Positions 8,054 to 15,786 are shown, counted from the first letter of the stretch. The stretch: 64,000 bases of DNA from Dyella sp. 2HG41-7 (GCF_021390675.1 NZ_JAJEJV010000004.1:3720001-3784000); one strand, 5' to 3'. The notes: generated by a model from the letters alone, not told the origin. Numbers and translations: made by a program.

Positions 8054-9142
8054 ATGAGCAACACCGAAACAGAGGTCCAGGCGAACGCCCAGCCCGCGCG
8101 CCGCCCGTTGCCGCGCAAAACCAAGATCGCCGTAGCGGTGGGCGTCGCAGCGCTGGTGCTGGTCAGCGGCGGCGCCTACGCCGTGATGTCCGGCCGCAGC
8201 GTGTCCACCGACGACGCCTACACGGACGGCCGCGCGATCACCATCGCGCCGCATGTGGCCGGCTATGTGTCCGAGCTCGATGTCACCGACAACCAGTTCG
8301 TGCGCAAAGGCCAGGTGCTGGTGCGTATCGAATGCACGGACTACCTCGCCGCGCGCGATCACGCGCAAGGCGCGCTGGAATCCGCGCAAGGACAACTCGC
8401 CGCCGCGCAAAGCGATCTGGATCTGGCGAAGATCACCTACCCCGCCAAATTCGCCGCCGCGCAAGCCACGCTTTCCACCGAGCGCGCGAATCTCTCCAAG
8501 GCGCAATCGGAGTACGTGCGCCAGCACGGCATTCCGAAAGAAGCCACCACCTCGCACGACATCGACTTCGCCACCGCCACGCGCGACGCCGCACAAGGCG
8601 ACGTAGCGCAAGCGCAAGCCCAGGCGCGCATCGCCGAGCCGGTGAACCTCAATATCGCCGACGTGCAAGCGCACGTGGAACAACTCACCGGCGACGTAAA
8701 GCGCGCGCAAGCGGATCTCGATCAAGCCAAGCTCAATGTCGGCTATTGCGATGTGGTCGCGCCGCAGGACGGCTGGGTGACGAAGCGCGGTGTCGAGAAA
8801 GGCGATTACATCCAGGTCGGTCAGCAATTGTTTGCCGTGGTGAGCCCGGAAGTGTGGGTGACGGCGAACTTCAAGGAAACCGAGCTTACGCATATGCGGA
8901 TTGGACAAAAGGTTTCCATCGCGGTGGATGCGTATCCCAATTTGAAGTTGAACGGGCACGTCGACAGCATCCAAGCCGGTTCGGGCGGCAAATTCACCGC
9001 GTTTCCGTCTGAAAACGCCACCGGCAATTTCGTGAAGATCGTGCAACGCGTGCCGGTGAAAATCGTGATCGACTCCGGTTTGGATGCGAAACAGCCGCTG
9101 CCGCTCAATCTTTCCGTTGAACCGACGGTGTCGCTGCAATGA
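8054..9142 (+). CDS. emrA: EmrA-like membrane fusion (HlyD-family) subunit of efflux pump
   Basis: 362 residues, start chosen at the ATG preceded by GGAGGAGTTGGTC. After a short cytoplasmic tail one membrane span (about 28-48, VAVGVAALVLVSGGAYAV) is followed by SVSTDDAYTDGRAITIAPHVAGYV, the first half of the lipoyl-like domain typical of EmrA. A long alpha-helical hairpin runs from about 100 to 220, and the second lipoyl half and beta-barrel (VVAPQDGWV...VTANFKETELTHMRIGQ) follow. It links the inner-membrane transporter to the outer-membrane channel. Its stop overlaps the emrB start (ATGA), so the two are translationally coupled. Confidence 0.93.
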   Translation: MSNTETEVQANAQPARRPLPRKTKIAVAVGVAALVLVSGGAYAVMSGRSVSTDDAYTDGRAITIAPHVAGYVSELDVTDNQFVRKGQVLVRIECTDYLAARDHAQGALESAQGQLAAAQSDLDLAKITYPAKFAAAQATLSTERANLSKAQSEYVRQHGIPKEATTSHDIDFATATRDAAQGDVAQAQAQARIAEPVNLNIADVQAHVEQLTGDVKRAQADLDQAKLNVGYCDVVAPQDGWVTKRGVEKGDYIQVGQQLFAVVSPEVWVTANFKETELTHMRIGQKVSIAVDAYPNLKLNGHVDSIQAGSGGKFTAFPSENATGNFVKIVQRVPVKIVIDSGLDAKQPLPLNLSVEPTVSLQ

Positions 9143-10719
9143 GCGCCGCAGCCTCCGCCCATGACGCTGCATGGAAGCCGCGCGGCAATCCGTGGCTGAT
9201 CGCGGTGGTGGTCACGCTTGCGGCGTTTATGGAAATTCTCGACACCACCATCGTCAACGTGGCGCTGCCGCATATCGCCGGTAGCTTGTCGAGCAGTCCC
9301 GACGATGCGACGTGGACGCTTACTTCATACCTCGTCGCCAACGGCATCGTGCTCACCATCTCCGGCTGGCTGGGCGCGGTGATCGGCAGAAAGCGCTACT
9401 TCATGATCTGCATCGCGATGTTTACGGTGTGTTCGCTGCTGTGCGGATTGGCGCAGAGCCTGCCGCAGTTGATCGTGTTTCGCCTGCTGCAGGGCTTTTT
9501 CGGCGGCGGTCTGCAACCGAATCAGCAAGCGATCGTGGTGGATTCGTTCGAGCCGAAAAAGCGCGCCGCCGCGTTTGCGATCACCGCGATAGCTACGGTG
9601 GTGGCGCCGGTGCTCGGTCCGGTGCTCGGCGGTGTGATTACCGACCATGCATCGTGGCGCTGGATTTTCTTTATCAATATTCCGGTCGGCATCTTTGCGT
9701 GCTTTGCCGTGGGCGCGCTGGTGGACGATCCGCCGTGGGCCAAGAAGCAAAGCCGCTCCGTCGATTACATCGGCCTCGGCTTGATCACCCTTGGCTTGGG
9801 CTGCATGCAAGTGATGATGGATCGCGGTGAAGACGAAGGCTGGTTTCAATCGCCCTTTATCGTGCATATGGCCATTCTCACCGTGATTGGCCTCACGGGT
9901 GCGGTGACGTGGTTGATGATTGCCAAGAAGCCCATCGTGAACCTGCAAGTGTTCAAAGACCGCAATTTCGCGATCAGCTGCGGCTTGATGATCGGCATGG
10001 GTTTTATTCTTTACGGCAGCGCCGTGCTGATGCCGCAATTCGCGCAGACAACCATCGGCTACACCGCCACCTGGGCCGGATTCGTGCTGGCGCCCGGAGG
10101 CCTGGTGATCATCATGCTGATTCCGCCGGTCGGCCGGCTGATGAAAGTCGTGCAATTGCGTTATCTGATCGCCGTGGGTTTCGCGATCATGATGTTGGCG
10201 ATGTGGTTCTCCAACCGGCTGGTGCCGAACATCGACTTTTTCACGCTCACGGCGATGCGCAGCGCGCAGGCCGCAGGACTTGGATTCCTGTTCGTGCCGA
10301 TCAGCATCATGGCGTATCACAGCTTGCCGCGTTCGCTTGGCGCTGATGCATCCGCGTTGTTCGTGATGTTTCGTAACGTGTCCGGTTCGGTTGGCATTTC
10401 CGCCGCCAGCGCGATGGTGTCGGAACGCACGCAGGCGCGTCAGGCGCATCTGTCGACGTGGCTTACACCCTTCAATCAATCGTTCAACGCATTGATCGCG
10501 CGTAACGAGGCCACCTTGCGTTCGCTCGGACACGCCGCAAGCACTTTGCACGAGACGGCGCTCGGCCGTGCGTTTCAGGCCTTGCGGCAACAATCCGCCG
10601 TGTTGGCCTACGCCGATACCTTTATTTATTTCGCCGTGCTCGCCGCGGCCATGATCCCGCTCGCGTTGCTGCTGTCGCCCGTCAAAGACGGCGGCCACTC
10701 CGCCGCGCCCATGCACTAA
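9139..10719 (+). CDS. emrB: EmrB/QacA-type MFS drug transporter (DHA2, 14 spans)
   Basis: 526 residues with the span pattern of a 14-TM DHA2 antiporter. Motif LDTTIVNVALPHIAG in the first span, GWLGAVIGRKRYF (motif A between spans 2 and 3) and GPVLGGVITDHASWRWIFFINIPVG (motif C region in span 5) are clear. It exports hydrophobic compounds using the proton gradient. It overlaps emrA by 4 bases and is followed after 30 bp by the outer-membrane factor gene, giving a complete tripartite pump. Confidence 0.94.
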   Translation: MSAAASAHDAAWKPRGNPWLIAVVVTLAAFMEILDTTIVNVALPHIAGSLSSSPDDATWTLTSYLVANGIVLTISGWLGAVIGRKRYFMICIAMFTVCSLLCGLAQSLPQLIVFRLLQGFFGGGLQPNQQAIVVDSFEPKKRAAAFAITAIATVVAPVLGPVLGGVITDHASWRWIFFINIPVGIFACFAVGALVDDPPWAKKQSRSVDYIGLGLITLGLGCMQVMMDRGEDEGWFQSPFIVHMAILTVIGLTGAVTWLMIAKKPIVNLQVFKDRNFAISCGLMIGMGFILYGSAVLMPQFAQTTIGYTATWAGFVLAPGGLVIIMLIPPVGRLMKVVQLRYLIAVGFAIMMLAMWFSNRLVPNIDFFTLTAMRSAQAAGLGFLFVPISIMAYHSLPRSLGADASALFVMFRNVSGSVGISAASAMVSERTQARQAHLSTWLTPFNQSFNALIARNEATLRSLGHAASTLHETALGRAFQALRQQSAVLAYADTFIYFAVLAAAMIPLALLLSPVKDGGHSAAPMH

Positions 10720-10749
10720 TCGTTTTTCGCATTGTCGAGGACAACTGCC

Positions 10750-12312
10750 ATGAACATCATCAAGCTGCACATTGCGCTGGCAACCGTACTTTTGGCTGGA
10801 TGCACGGTGGGCCCGAACTTTACGCGACCGGATGCCAAACTTCCGAACGCTTGGTGCGATACCGGATGCCAGGCGAAACAAACGGTGCCGAGCGTCACTG
10901 CGGCGGCGCCGATCAACACTGCATGGTGGACATCGTTCAACGATCCGGAATTGGCGAAACTGGAAGCACGCGTCGCCGACGCCAATCTCGATCTGAAAGT
11001 CGCCTCGCTGCGACTGGAAGAAAGCCGTGCGGAACGCTCGATCACCGCTGCCGATCAACACCCCAGCATCAACGGCAACGCGAGCGCCGTGCGTGAACGC
11101 GCCAGCGCCAATGGCGTAACGAGCCTGGCTGGCGCGTTGACGCAGTCGACCAACGCGGCAACAGCCGCTAACGGCACCGGCCCCGGCATTGCGAATTTGC
11201 CTTCAAGCAAAGGCTCCGCGCCGCTCAATCTGTTTCAGGCAGGCTTCGATGCAAGTTGGGAAATCGACTTGTGGGGCCGCGTGCGTCGCGAAGTGGAAGC
11301 GGCCGATGCATCCGTCGACGCGCAAGCCGACGCTCGCCGCGATCTGCTGATGTCCACCATGGCCGAAGTGGCGCGCGACTATATCCAGCTGCGCGGCACG
11401 CAAACCGATTACGCGATTACGCTCGATAGCCTGAAGGCCGCCAAGGATGCCGAACGCGTGACGCGCGAACGCAAGGCGAACGGTCTCGCCAGCGATCTGG
11501 ATGTGGAAGAAGCCGCCTCGCAGGTCTCGGCCGAAAACGCACTGCTGCCGCAGCTTGCGCAGCAGGAAGCCGAAACCATCAATCGCTTGAGCTTTTTGCT
11601 CGGCCAGGCACCCGGCGCTTTGCGTGCGGAACTGGAAGAAACCAAGCCCGTGCCGCCCACGCCGCCGGTGGTGCCGGTCGGCCTTCCGTCGGACCTCGCG
11701 CGTCGTCGCCCGGATATTCGCGAAGCGGAAGCCAATCTGCATCAAGCCACCGCGCAAATCGGCGTCGCCAAGGCCGACTTCTATCCCAGCATCACCCTCT
11801 CCGCCAGCGGCAGCTTGCAAGCCACGCAATTCAGCAAGCTCGGCGACTGGGGTTCGCGTCAGTTCTCCATTGGCCCGTCGATCAATCTGCCTATTTTCGA
11901 AGGCGGTCGTTTGAAGGCGACGCTCAATCTGCGCAAGGAACAGCAACAGGAAGCCGCCATCAATTACCAACGCACCGTGCTGTCGGCATGGCACGAGATC
12001 GACAACGCGCTGACGCAGTATTCCTCGCAACAGCAACGCCACGATGAACTGACGGCGGAAGTTCAGGACAACCAGCGCGCGCTCCGCCTGGCACAAGCGC
12101 AATACACCGCCGGCACGGGATCGTTCCTGCAGGTGCTCGATGCCGAGCGTCGCCTGTTGTCCGCACAGCAAGATCTCACCGACAACACCACGCAGATCTC
12201 CACCACGCTCGTGTCGCTGTACAAGGCGCTGGGCGGCGGCTGGGAAGCGACGTATCCGGAAGCCGCGTCGAACGACGCGGTGGCGACAACCACGCAAGCG
12301 CAGCGCTTTTGA
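10750..12312 (+). CDS. NodT/OprM-type outer-membrane efflux lipoprotein
   Basis: 520 residues, start at ATGAACATC. The N-terminus ends in the lipobox LLAGC, so it is a lipoprotein anchored to the outer membrane. CTVGPNFTRPD is the standard start of the mature NodT family. Two tandem OEP repeats follow, with FQAGFDASWEIDLWGRVRREVEAADA in the first and the GLPSDLARRRPDIREAEANL signature in the second. It forms the trimeric exit duct for the EmrAB-like pump encoded just upstream and is probably cotranscribed with it. Confidence 0.93.
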   Translation: MNIIKLHIALATVLLAGCTVGPNFTRPDAKLPNAWCDTGCQAKQTVPSVTAAAPINTAWWTSFNDPELAKLEARVADANLDLKVASLRLEESRAERSITAADQHPSINGNASAVRERASANGVTSLAGALTQSTNAATAANGTGPGIANLPSSKGSAPLNLFQAGFDASWEIDLWGRVRREVEAADASVDAQADARRDLLMSTMAEVARDYIQLRGTQTDYAITLDSLKAAKDAERVTRERKANGLASDLDVEEAASQVSAENALLPQLAQQEAETINRLSFLLGQAPGALRAELEETKPVPPTPPVVPVGLPSDLARRRPDIREAEANLHQATAQIGVAKADFYPSITLSASGSLQATQFSKLGDWGSRQFSIGPSINLPIFEGGRLKATLNLRKEQQQEAAINYQRTVLSAWHEIDNALTQYSSQQQRHDELTAEVQDNQRALRLAQAQYTAGTGSFLQVLDAERRLLSAQQDLTDNTTQISTTLVSLYKALGGGWEATYPEAASNDAVATTTQAQRF

Positions 12313-12335
12313 TTCGCTCATGGGAGTGACGTTCC

Positions 12336-12833
12336 ATGAACAACGAATTCGTCAATGATTCGAGCAAGCCAAGGACGCACTCCGTCGACAAGCCCAACGA
12401 TTTGGCGGAAGTCGACGCGCTCTACACAATGGCGGAGGTCAGCCGCATCCTGAAGTACGCGACCTCCGCCATCGAGAAACTGGCGCAGGTCGCCTCAGGA
12501 ACGAGCGACTTGACGTTGATGCACTGCCTGGTGCTGGTTCACCTGTCGCGCACGCCCAGCTGCAAACAAGTGGACCTGAAATCCGTCACCGGTATCACCC
12601 CGGCGCATTTGACGAAGTTGGTGGATGAGTTGGTGAATCGCGGTTTCGTACGTCGCCACCGATCGTCGGGCGATCGCCGGCAGGTCATCCTGGCGTTGAC
12701 GACAGCGGGGCGGGAAACGGTATTGCGTGTGGTGGCGTCGTTGCGGTCGCATAGCAATGATGTGCCGCTTGGCGCCATTGAAGAGCTTGGGTCTTCGTTG
12801 GCGCATTGGGTTGCCGCTACGCATAGCGAATAA
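12336..12833 (+). CDS. Second MarR-family regulator at the end of the efflux operon
   Basis: 165 residues; ribosome site GGGAG nine bases before the ATG, 23 bp after the channel gene. Residues about 65-135 form a MarR winged helix with the recognition helix ITPAHLTKLVDELVNRGFV and wing RHRSSGDRRQVILALTTAG. It is distinct from the divergent MarR at 7297 and lacks its N-terminal extension. The pump is thus bracketed by two MarR genes. It may respond to a different ligand or be an operon-encoded feedback regulator; direct evidence is absent. Confidence 0.85.
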   Translation: MNNEFVNDSSKPRTHSVDKPNDLAEVDALYTMAEVSRILKYATSAIEKLAQVASGTSDLTLMHCLVLVHLSRTPSCKQVDLKSVTGITPAHLTKLVDELVNRGFVRRHRSSGDRRQVILALTTAGRETVLRVVASLRSHSNDVPLGAIEELGSSLAHWVAATHSE

Positions 12834-12883
12834 CTTCTAAAGGGCCAGTGGGCACTGGACTCCGAAGGCTCCCACTCTTTCGC

Positions 12884-13002
12884 TCGTCATTCCGGCGAAG
12901 GCCGGAATCCAGTACTAATACGTAGTGCGAAGCACTCAACATAGGTCTTGTGTGCTTCGCACAGCGTATTTCACTGGATTCCGGCCTTCGCCGGAATGAC
13001 GA
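12884..13002. repeat. Long inverted repeat of the ATTCCGGC-type dispersed element
   Basis: A 30-bp arm (12884-12913) is repeated inverted at 12973-13002, each containing its own shorter palindrome CCGGCGAAGGCCGG. The inner 59 bp contain a further imperfect dyad (GTGCGAAGCAC...GTGCTTCGCAC). A copy with near-identical arms is at 27402-27521; a sister type is at 15088-15166 and 33519-33597. Non-coding REP/MITE-like element. Confidence 0.85.
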
Positions 13003-13084
13003 TCAAAATCAGCACGCACTCTGCCCCTCTCCCCCAACGCATGCGCTAAAGTCCTAAGACTCGGTCCGCGATGGTCGACGCGCC

Positions 13085-14170
13085 ATGAAACGATTGCACG
13101 TGCATTTGATCCTGTGGCCCTTTGTTTGCGTGGCATTGGTGCTCGTCAGCATTCGCCTGCTGCTTCCTGGCTGGATTCGCCACCACCTCGACGACCGCAT
13201 CGACAGCATGGGCTCGTATCACGGCTCGATGGCCGAGGTGGATTTACACCTTTGGCGCGGCAGCTACACGATCCGCAACTTGCGTATCGACAAAATCGGC
13301 GCGCCCGCCAACCAACCGTTCCTCGATGCGCCTCGCACGGAGATTGCGGTGAGTTACGCCGAGGCGCTGCGCGGTCGCCTTCGCGGTCACGTCGATTTCT
13401 ACGACGCGACAGTCAATTTTATCGACGGTAAAAGCGAGAGCGAGCAACAGCTCGGCAAGGGCGTTAATTGGAGCAACGAGCTCAATATCCTGATCCCCGC
13501 CGAGCTGGATAGCATCAACATCCATAACGGCACGGTGACGTTTCGCAATGTGGTCTCCAGTCCGAACGTCGACCTGACCATGGTCAACGTCAACGCGACG
13601 ATCACCAACCTCTCAGCGTCGCAGAGTGAAAGTGGCGAACGCATGGCCACTTTGCATGGCACCGCCACGGTGCTTCGCGATGCGCCACTGGAAACGCAAG
13701 CCACGTTCGACCCGACCAATCGCTTCGGCAACTTTCATTACCAAATCCGCATCACGCAAATTCAACTCGTGCGCGCCAACGCCCTCGCCCGCGCGTATTC
13801 GGGACTGGATTTTGCCGGCGGCACCGGCGATTTCACCATGGACCTGAAAGCCACCAACGGCCAACTGGACGGCTACGCCAAACCGATCTTCAAGGACCTG
13901 AAACTTTTCAGTTGGAAGAAAGACGTCCAACAAGAGAAAAAGGGACCGATCAAGCTGCTGTACGAAGCCGCTGCACAAGGCGCGGTTTCACTGCTGAAAG
14001 GTCCGACCAACGATACTTTGGTGACCAACGTGCCGATCAGCGGGCGCATCGGCGACAGCGAATTCGGCAAACCGCAAGCGATTTTCAATGTGGTGCACGA
14101 TTCGTTTCTGCATGCGTACGAATCGCAACTTGAGCACTTGCAGCCATCGCCGGATGCGGCAACGCATTGA
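13085..14170 (+). CDS. AsmA/DUF748-like membrane-anchored protein
   Basis: 361 residues. One N-terminal membrane span (residues 7-29) is followed by beta-rich sequence with WRGSYTIRNLRIDKIG and the ISGRIGDSEFGKPQAIFNVV tail seen in DUF748 / AsmA-like proteins, which sit in the inner membrane and extend into the periplasm. AsmA-like proteins are implicated in phospholipid transport and outer-membrane assembly; DUF748 proteins have no settled function. About half the length of typical DUF748 proteins. Stands alone, with no good Shine-Dalgarno visible ahead of the ATG. Confidence 0.7.
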   Translation: MKRLHVHLILWPFVCVALVLVSIRLLLPGWIRHHLDDRIDSMGSYHGSMAEVDLHLWRGSYTIRNLRIDKIGAPANQPFLDAPRTEIAVSYAEALRGRLRGHVDFYDATVNFIDGKSESEQQLGKGVNWSNELNILIPAELDSINIHNGTVTFRNVVSSPNVDLTMVNVNATITNLSASQSESGERMATLHGTATVLRDAPLETQATFDPTNRFGNFHYQIRITQIQLVRANALARAYSGLDFAGGTGDFTMDLKATNGQLDGYAKPIFKDLKLFSWKKDVQQEKKGPIKLLYEAAAQGAVSLLKGPTNDTLVTNVPISGRIGDSEFGKPQAIFNVVHDSFLHAYESQLEHLQPSPDAATH

Positions 14171-14287
14171 CGTAGCGCCGCAGCGACCACATCGCCAAGC
14201 ATAGAAACAGACCGGTTTATCGATGGCGCATGTTCGTATGCGTCGCGTAGGCATTTGCCAACAACACAAAACGCCTCTGTCCGACAG

Positions 14288-14409
14288 ATCGCACCATGGC
14301 TTTCGTGCGATGGTTTGACTGTCGGGCGTGGCGTCCCTGGTATGAACACAGCACGCCCGACATGAGAGAAGTAGCGCGGATCGCCGGAGTTACCGCTCAG
14401 ACGATCCGC
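14288..14409 (+). other. Structured intergenic region with three successive stem-loops
   Basis: Three perfect stems follow one another: ATCGCAC/GTGCGAT (14288-14311), TGTCGGGCGTG/CACGCCCGACA (14320-14362, 11 bp) and GCGGATCG/CGATCCGC (14376-14409). The 525-bp gap between the genes at 13085 and 14696 holds these, a short ORF (14442-14576) and two more hairpins. Density of perfect stems suggests a structured RNA (leader or small RNA) on either strand; no known family is recognised. Confidence 0.4.
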
Positions 14410-14441
14410 TGGCCACCACCAACTTGAAGGACAAGTCAACG

Positions 14442-14576
14442 ATGGTTACGCTCGATCATAAGGCACCCGCGCATAAACGCGCCCCCGCAGCGGTGCAACG
14501 CCCCAACTACTTCTCCTCCGCGCCTTCGGCCCGGTGTCGAGCCTTAGTGGGTTTCCGACGAAATGGAAGCAGCTGA
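14442..14576 (+). CDS. Possible 44-aa small protein
   Basis: An ATG preceded by AAGGAC opens a 44-residue frame, rich in Arg, Ala and Ser and lacking hydrophobic segments. It follows the structured region at 14288-14409 and precedes two hairpins. No family recognised. It may be a real small basic protein, a leader peptide, or chance; I favour leader peptide or chance. Confidence 0.25.
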   Translation: MVTLDHKAPAHKRAPAAVQRPNYFSSAPSARCRALVGFRRNGSS

Positions 14577-14590
14577 TTCCTACAAGCCGG

Positions 14591-14638
14591 ACAGGTCCTA
14601 CCTGTAACCCGTCACGCCGCGCGCAATACGCGGCGTGA
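14591..14638 (+). other. Two adjacent hairpins ahead of the gene at 14696
   Basis: ACAGGT-CCT-ACCTGT (14591-14605) is followed by TCACGCCGCG...CGCGGCGTGA (14612-14638, 10-bp stem, 7-nt loop). No T-run follows, so this is not a standard terminator; it could be a 5' leader structure of the next gene. Confidence 0.4.
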
Positions 14639-14695
14639 TCCAAGCGTGCGCGGTATTTACCTACGCCACCGCTCCCCTGCGCAAAGGAATTCCCC

Positions 14696-15001
14696 ATGAA
14701 AGAAAATGCCCCCGGCGCCTGGCTAACCCTCAACGCCAGCTACTTCGCCGCCCCGGTGTTAAACCCACTCCGCCTGCTCGACGACGCACAAACCTTGATC
14801 GAAAACGCCCACGGCGTCGTTCAAGTTATGCGCGACGCTTTGCAACTTTCCCCCTACGTCGACAACCGCGCACTCGCGCACGCGCTAAAAGCCGTCGAAA
14901 TACTGATGGAAATGAGCGCCGGCTGCGCCGAAGTGGCGCATGTACGCTTTGTGTCAATCGGTGACGGATGGATCGATGCGTATCAATCGATGGATACGTA
15001 G
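14696..15001 (+). CDS. Small hypothetical protein (101 aa)
   Basis: 101 residues from an ATG with AAAGGA eight bases upstream. Sequence is alpha-helical, with LNPLRLLDDAQTLIENAHGVVQ and ALAHALKAVEILMEMSAGCAEVAH, and no signal peptide or membrane span. The organisation (short N-terminal part, helix of 'ALxxAxxLL' type) recalls small DUF3077/DUF6124-like proteins of gammaproteobacteria, but I cannot confirm membership. It stands alone, preceded by the structured region described at 14288-14638. Confidence 0.55.
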   Translation: MKENAPGAWLTLNASYFAAPVLNPLRLLDDAQTLIENAHGVVQVMRDALQLSPYVDNRALAHALKAVEILMEMSAGCAEVAHVRFVSIGDGWIDAYQSMDT

Positions 15002-15087
15002 CGCGTTGGCGTGAGTGATTCGTAAGTACAAAATCAAAACGCGAAACGCGATGTAGCAATGACCATGAATCCGCCTCGTTACCTCAC

Positions 15088-15166
15088 CGTCATTCCAGCG
15101 AAAGCTGGAATCCAGCGAGTTTGATGCTTTTAGAGTCACTGGATCCCAGCTTTCGCTGGGATGACG
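15088..15166. repeat. Inverted repeat of the ATTCCAGC-type dispersed element
   Basis: CGTCATTCCAGCGAAAGCTG... (15088-15115) and its inverted partner ending GCTGGGATGACG (15139-15166) form a 28-bp stem with two mismatches around a 23-bp loop. The same element, with perfect arms, is at 33519-33597. The extreme ends match the element at 12884-13002, so the two types belong to one family. Confidence 0.85.
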
Positions 15167-15253
15167 AGCAATAGAGCGATGAAATCCCAGGCAGAGAATT
15201 CATTAAGGTCTTCGGCAAAACCTACGCGACCTACGAGCAAGTTCAACATGGAC

Positions 15254-15340
15254 TTAAGCCAACATCGCCGCCATCGTCGACACACACAGCACAACACAAA
15301 CCGCGAAGAAGCTATTCAACATCAGCGTTTCGAATTTCAT
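15254..15340 (-). CDS. 28-aa hydrophobic micropeptide, copy C
   Basis: Same start (MKFETLMLNSFFAVC) and length as copies A and B; differs from A at residue 17 (Ala to Val) and 23 (Leu to Met). Ribosome site GGAGA six bases before the ATG. It is driven by the sigma-54-type element at 15387-15402, and the shared upstream palindromes lie at 15471-15523, bounded by a strong terminator. Codon changes relative to copy A are mostly silent. Neighbours are a REP element downstream and a decayed SEC-C gene upstream. Function unknown. Confidence 0.75.
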   Translation of the reverse strand: MKFETLMLNSFFAVCVVLCVSTMAAMLA

Positions 15341-15386
15341 GACGGTTCTCCAAGAGATAAGTGAGTGAGGCTTTCGAGTTAGGTAT

Positions 15387-15402
15387 TGCAAACCCGATGC
15401 CA
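15387..15402 (-). promoter_or_regulatory. sigma-54 promoter of micropeptide copy C
   Basis: Minus strand TGGCATCGGGTTTGCA fits the RpoN consensus TGGCAC-N5-TTGCA with one mismatch. The spacing to the ATG is the same as in copies A and B. Confidence 0.8.
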
Positions 15403-15470
15403 ACCGCACGAATGCCTGAAAAACCGCATCACAGCGCCATTTGCGAGATTCAACGCAAGCGCACCAAATC

Positions 15471-15523
15471 GTCCGCGGACAGATGTCCGAGCCGTCCGGA
15501 CAACGCCCGGACAACGCCCGGAC
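15471..15523. promoter_or_regulatory. GTCCG/CGGAC palindromes with repeated half-sites upstream of copy C
   Basis: GTCCGCGGAC (15471-15480), GTCCGAGCC, GTCCGGAC (15494-15501), then two further tandem copies of ACGCCCGGACA. More half-sites than in copies A or B. Location fits an enhancer-binding protein site (inference). Confidence 0.58.
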
Positions 15524-15554
15524 AAAAAAAAGCGGCCCAAGGCCGCTTTTTTTT
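15524..15554. terminator. Bidirectional Rho-independent terminator
   Basis: Perfect stem AAAAAAAAGCGGCC-caa-GGCCGCTTTTTTTT with A- and T-runs on both sides. It follows the SEC-C pseudogene on the minus strand and insulates the micropeptide regulatory region. Confidence 0.85.
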
Positions 15555-15555
15555 G

Positions 15556-15786
15556 CTATCTCACGTAGTAATGCCGCCCTACGCCATCAAACCTGCCGGA
15601 CCGCATGCAACAGTTCTTGAAACAACCTCGCAGAACCGCAAGGGCATGGATCGTTGCGACCAAGTTTCTCGAAACAACTCCTTGTTGCCGTGAACAACAC
15701 GCTCACCCTTCTTGACGCGTTGCTCGGAAGGATAGCCCTTGCAGCGTTTACTACTGCGCTCGAAAGCTGAAATTGTTGGTTGACAT
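15556..15786 (-). pseudogene. Decayed SEC-C motif small protein gene
   Basis: Reading from the ATG with GGAGAAGTGCC upstream, the coding sense jumps between frames. RVKKGERVVHGNKELF is in one frame, EKLGRNDPCPCGS in the next, and FKNCCMRSGRFDG in a third. Joined, they give a protein of about 75 residues ending in the SEC-C zinc motif (CxC...CC), as in the C-terminus of SecA and many small SEC-C proteins. At least three frame changes in 230 bp make an intact gene unlikely. The terminator follows directly, as for a former functional gene. Confidence 0.7.

Noticed and set aside
15254-15514. 86-residue version of micropeptide copy C
   Set aside because: The extension runs through the sigma-54 promoter and palindromes, and copies A and B cannot have it.
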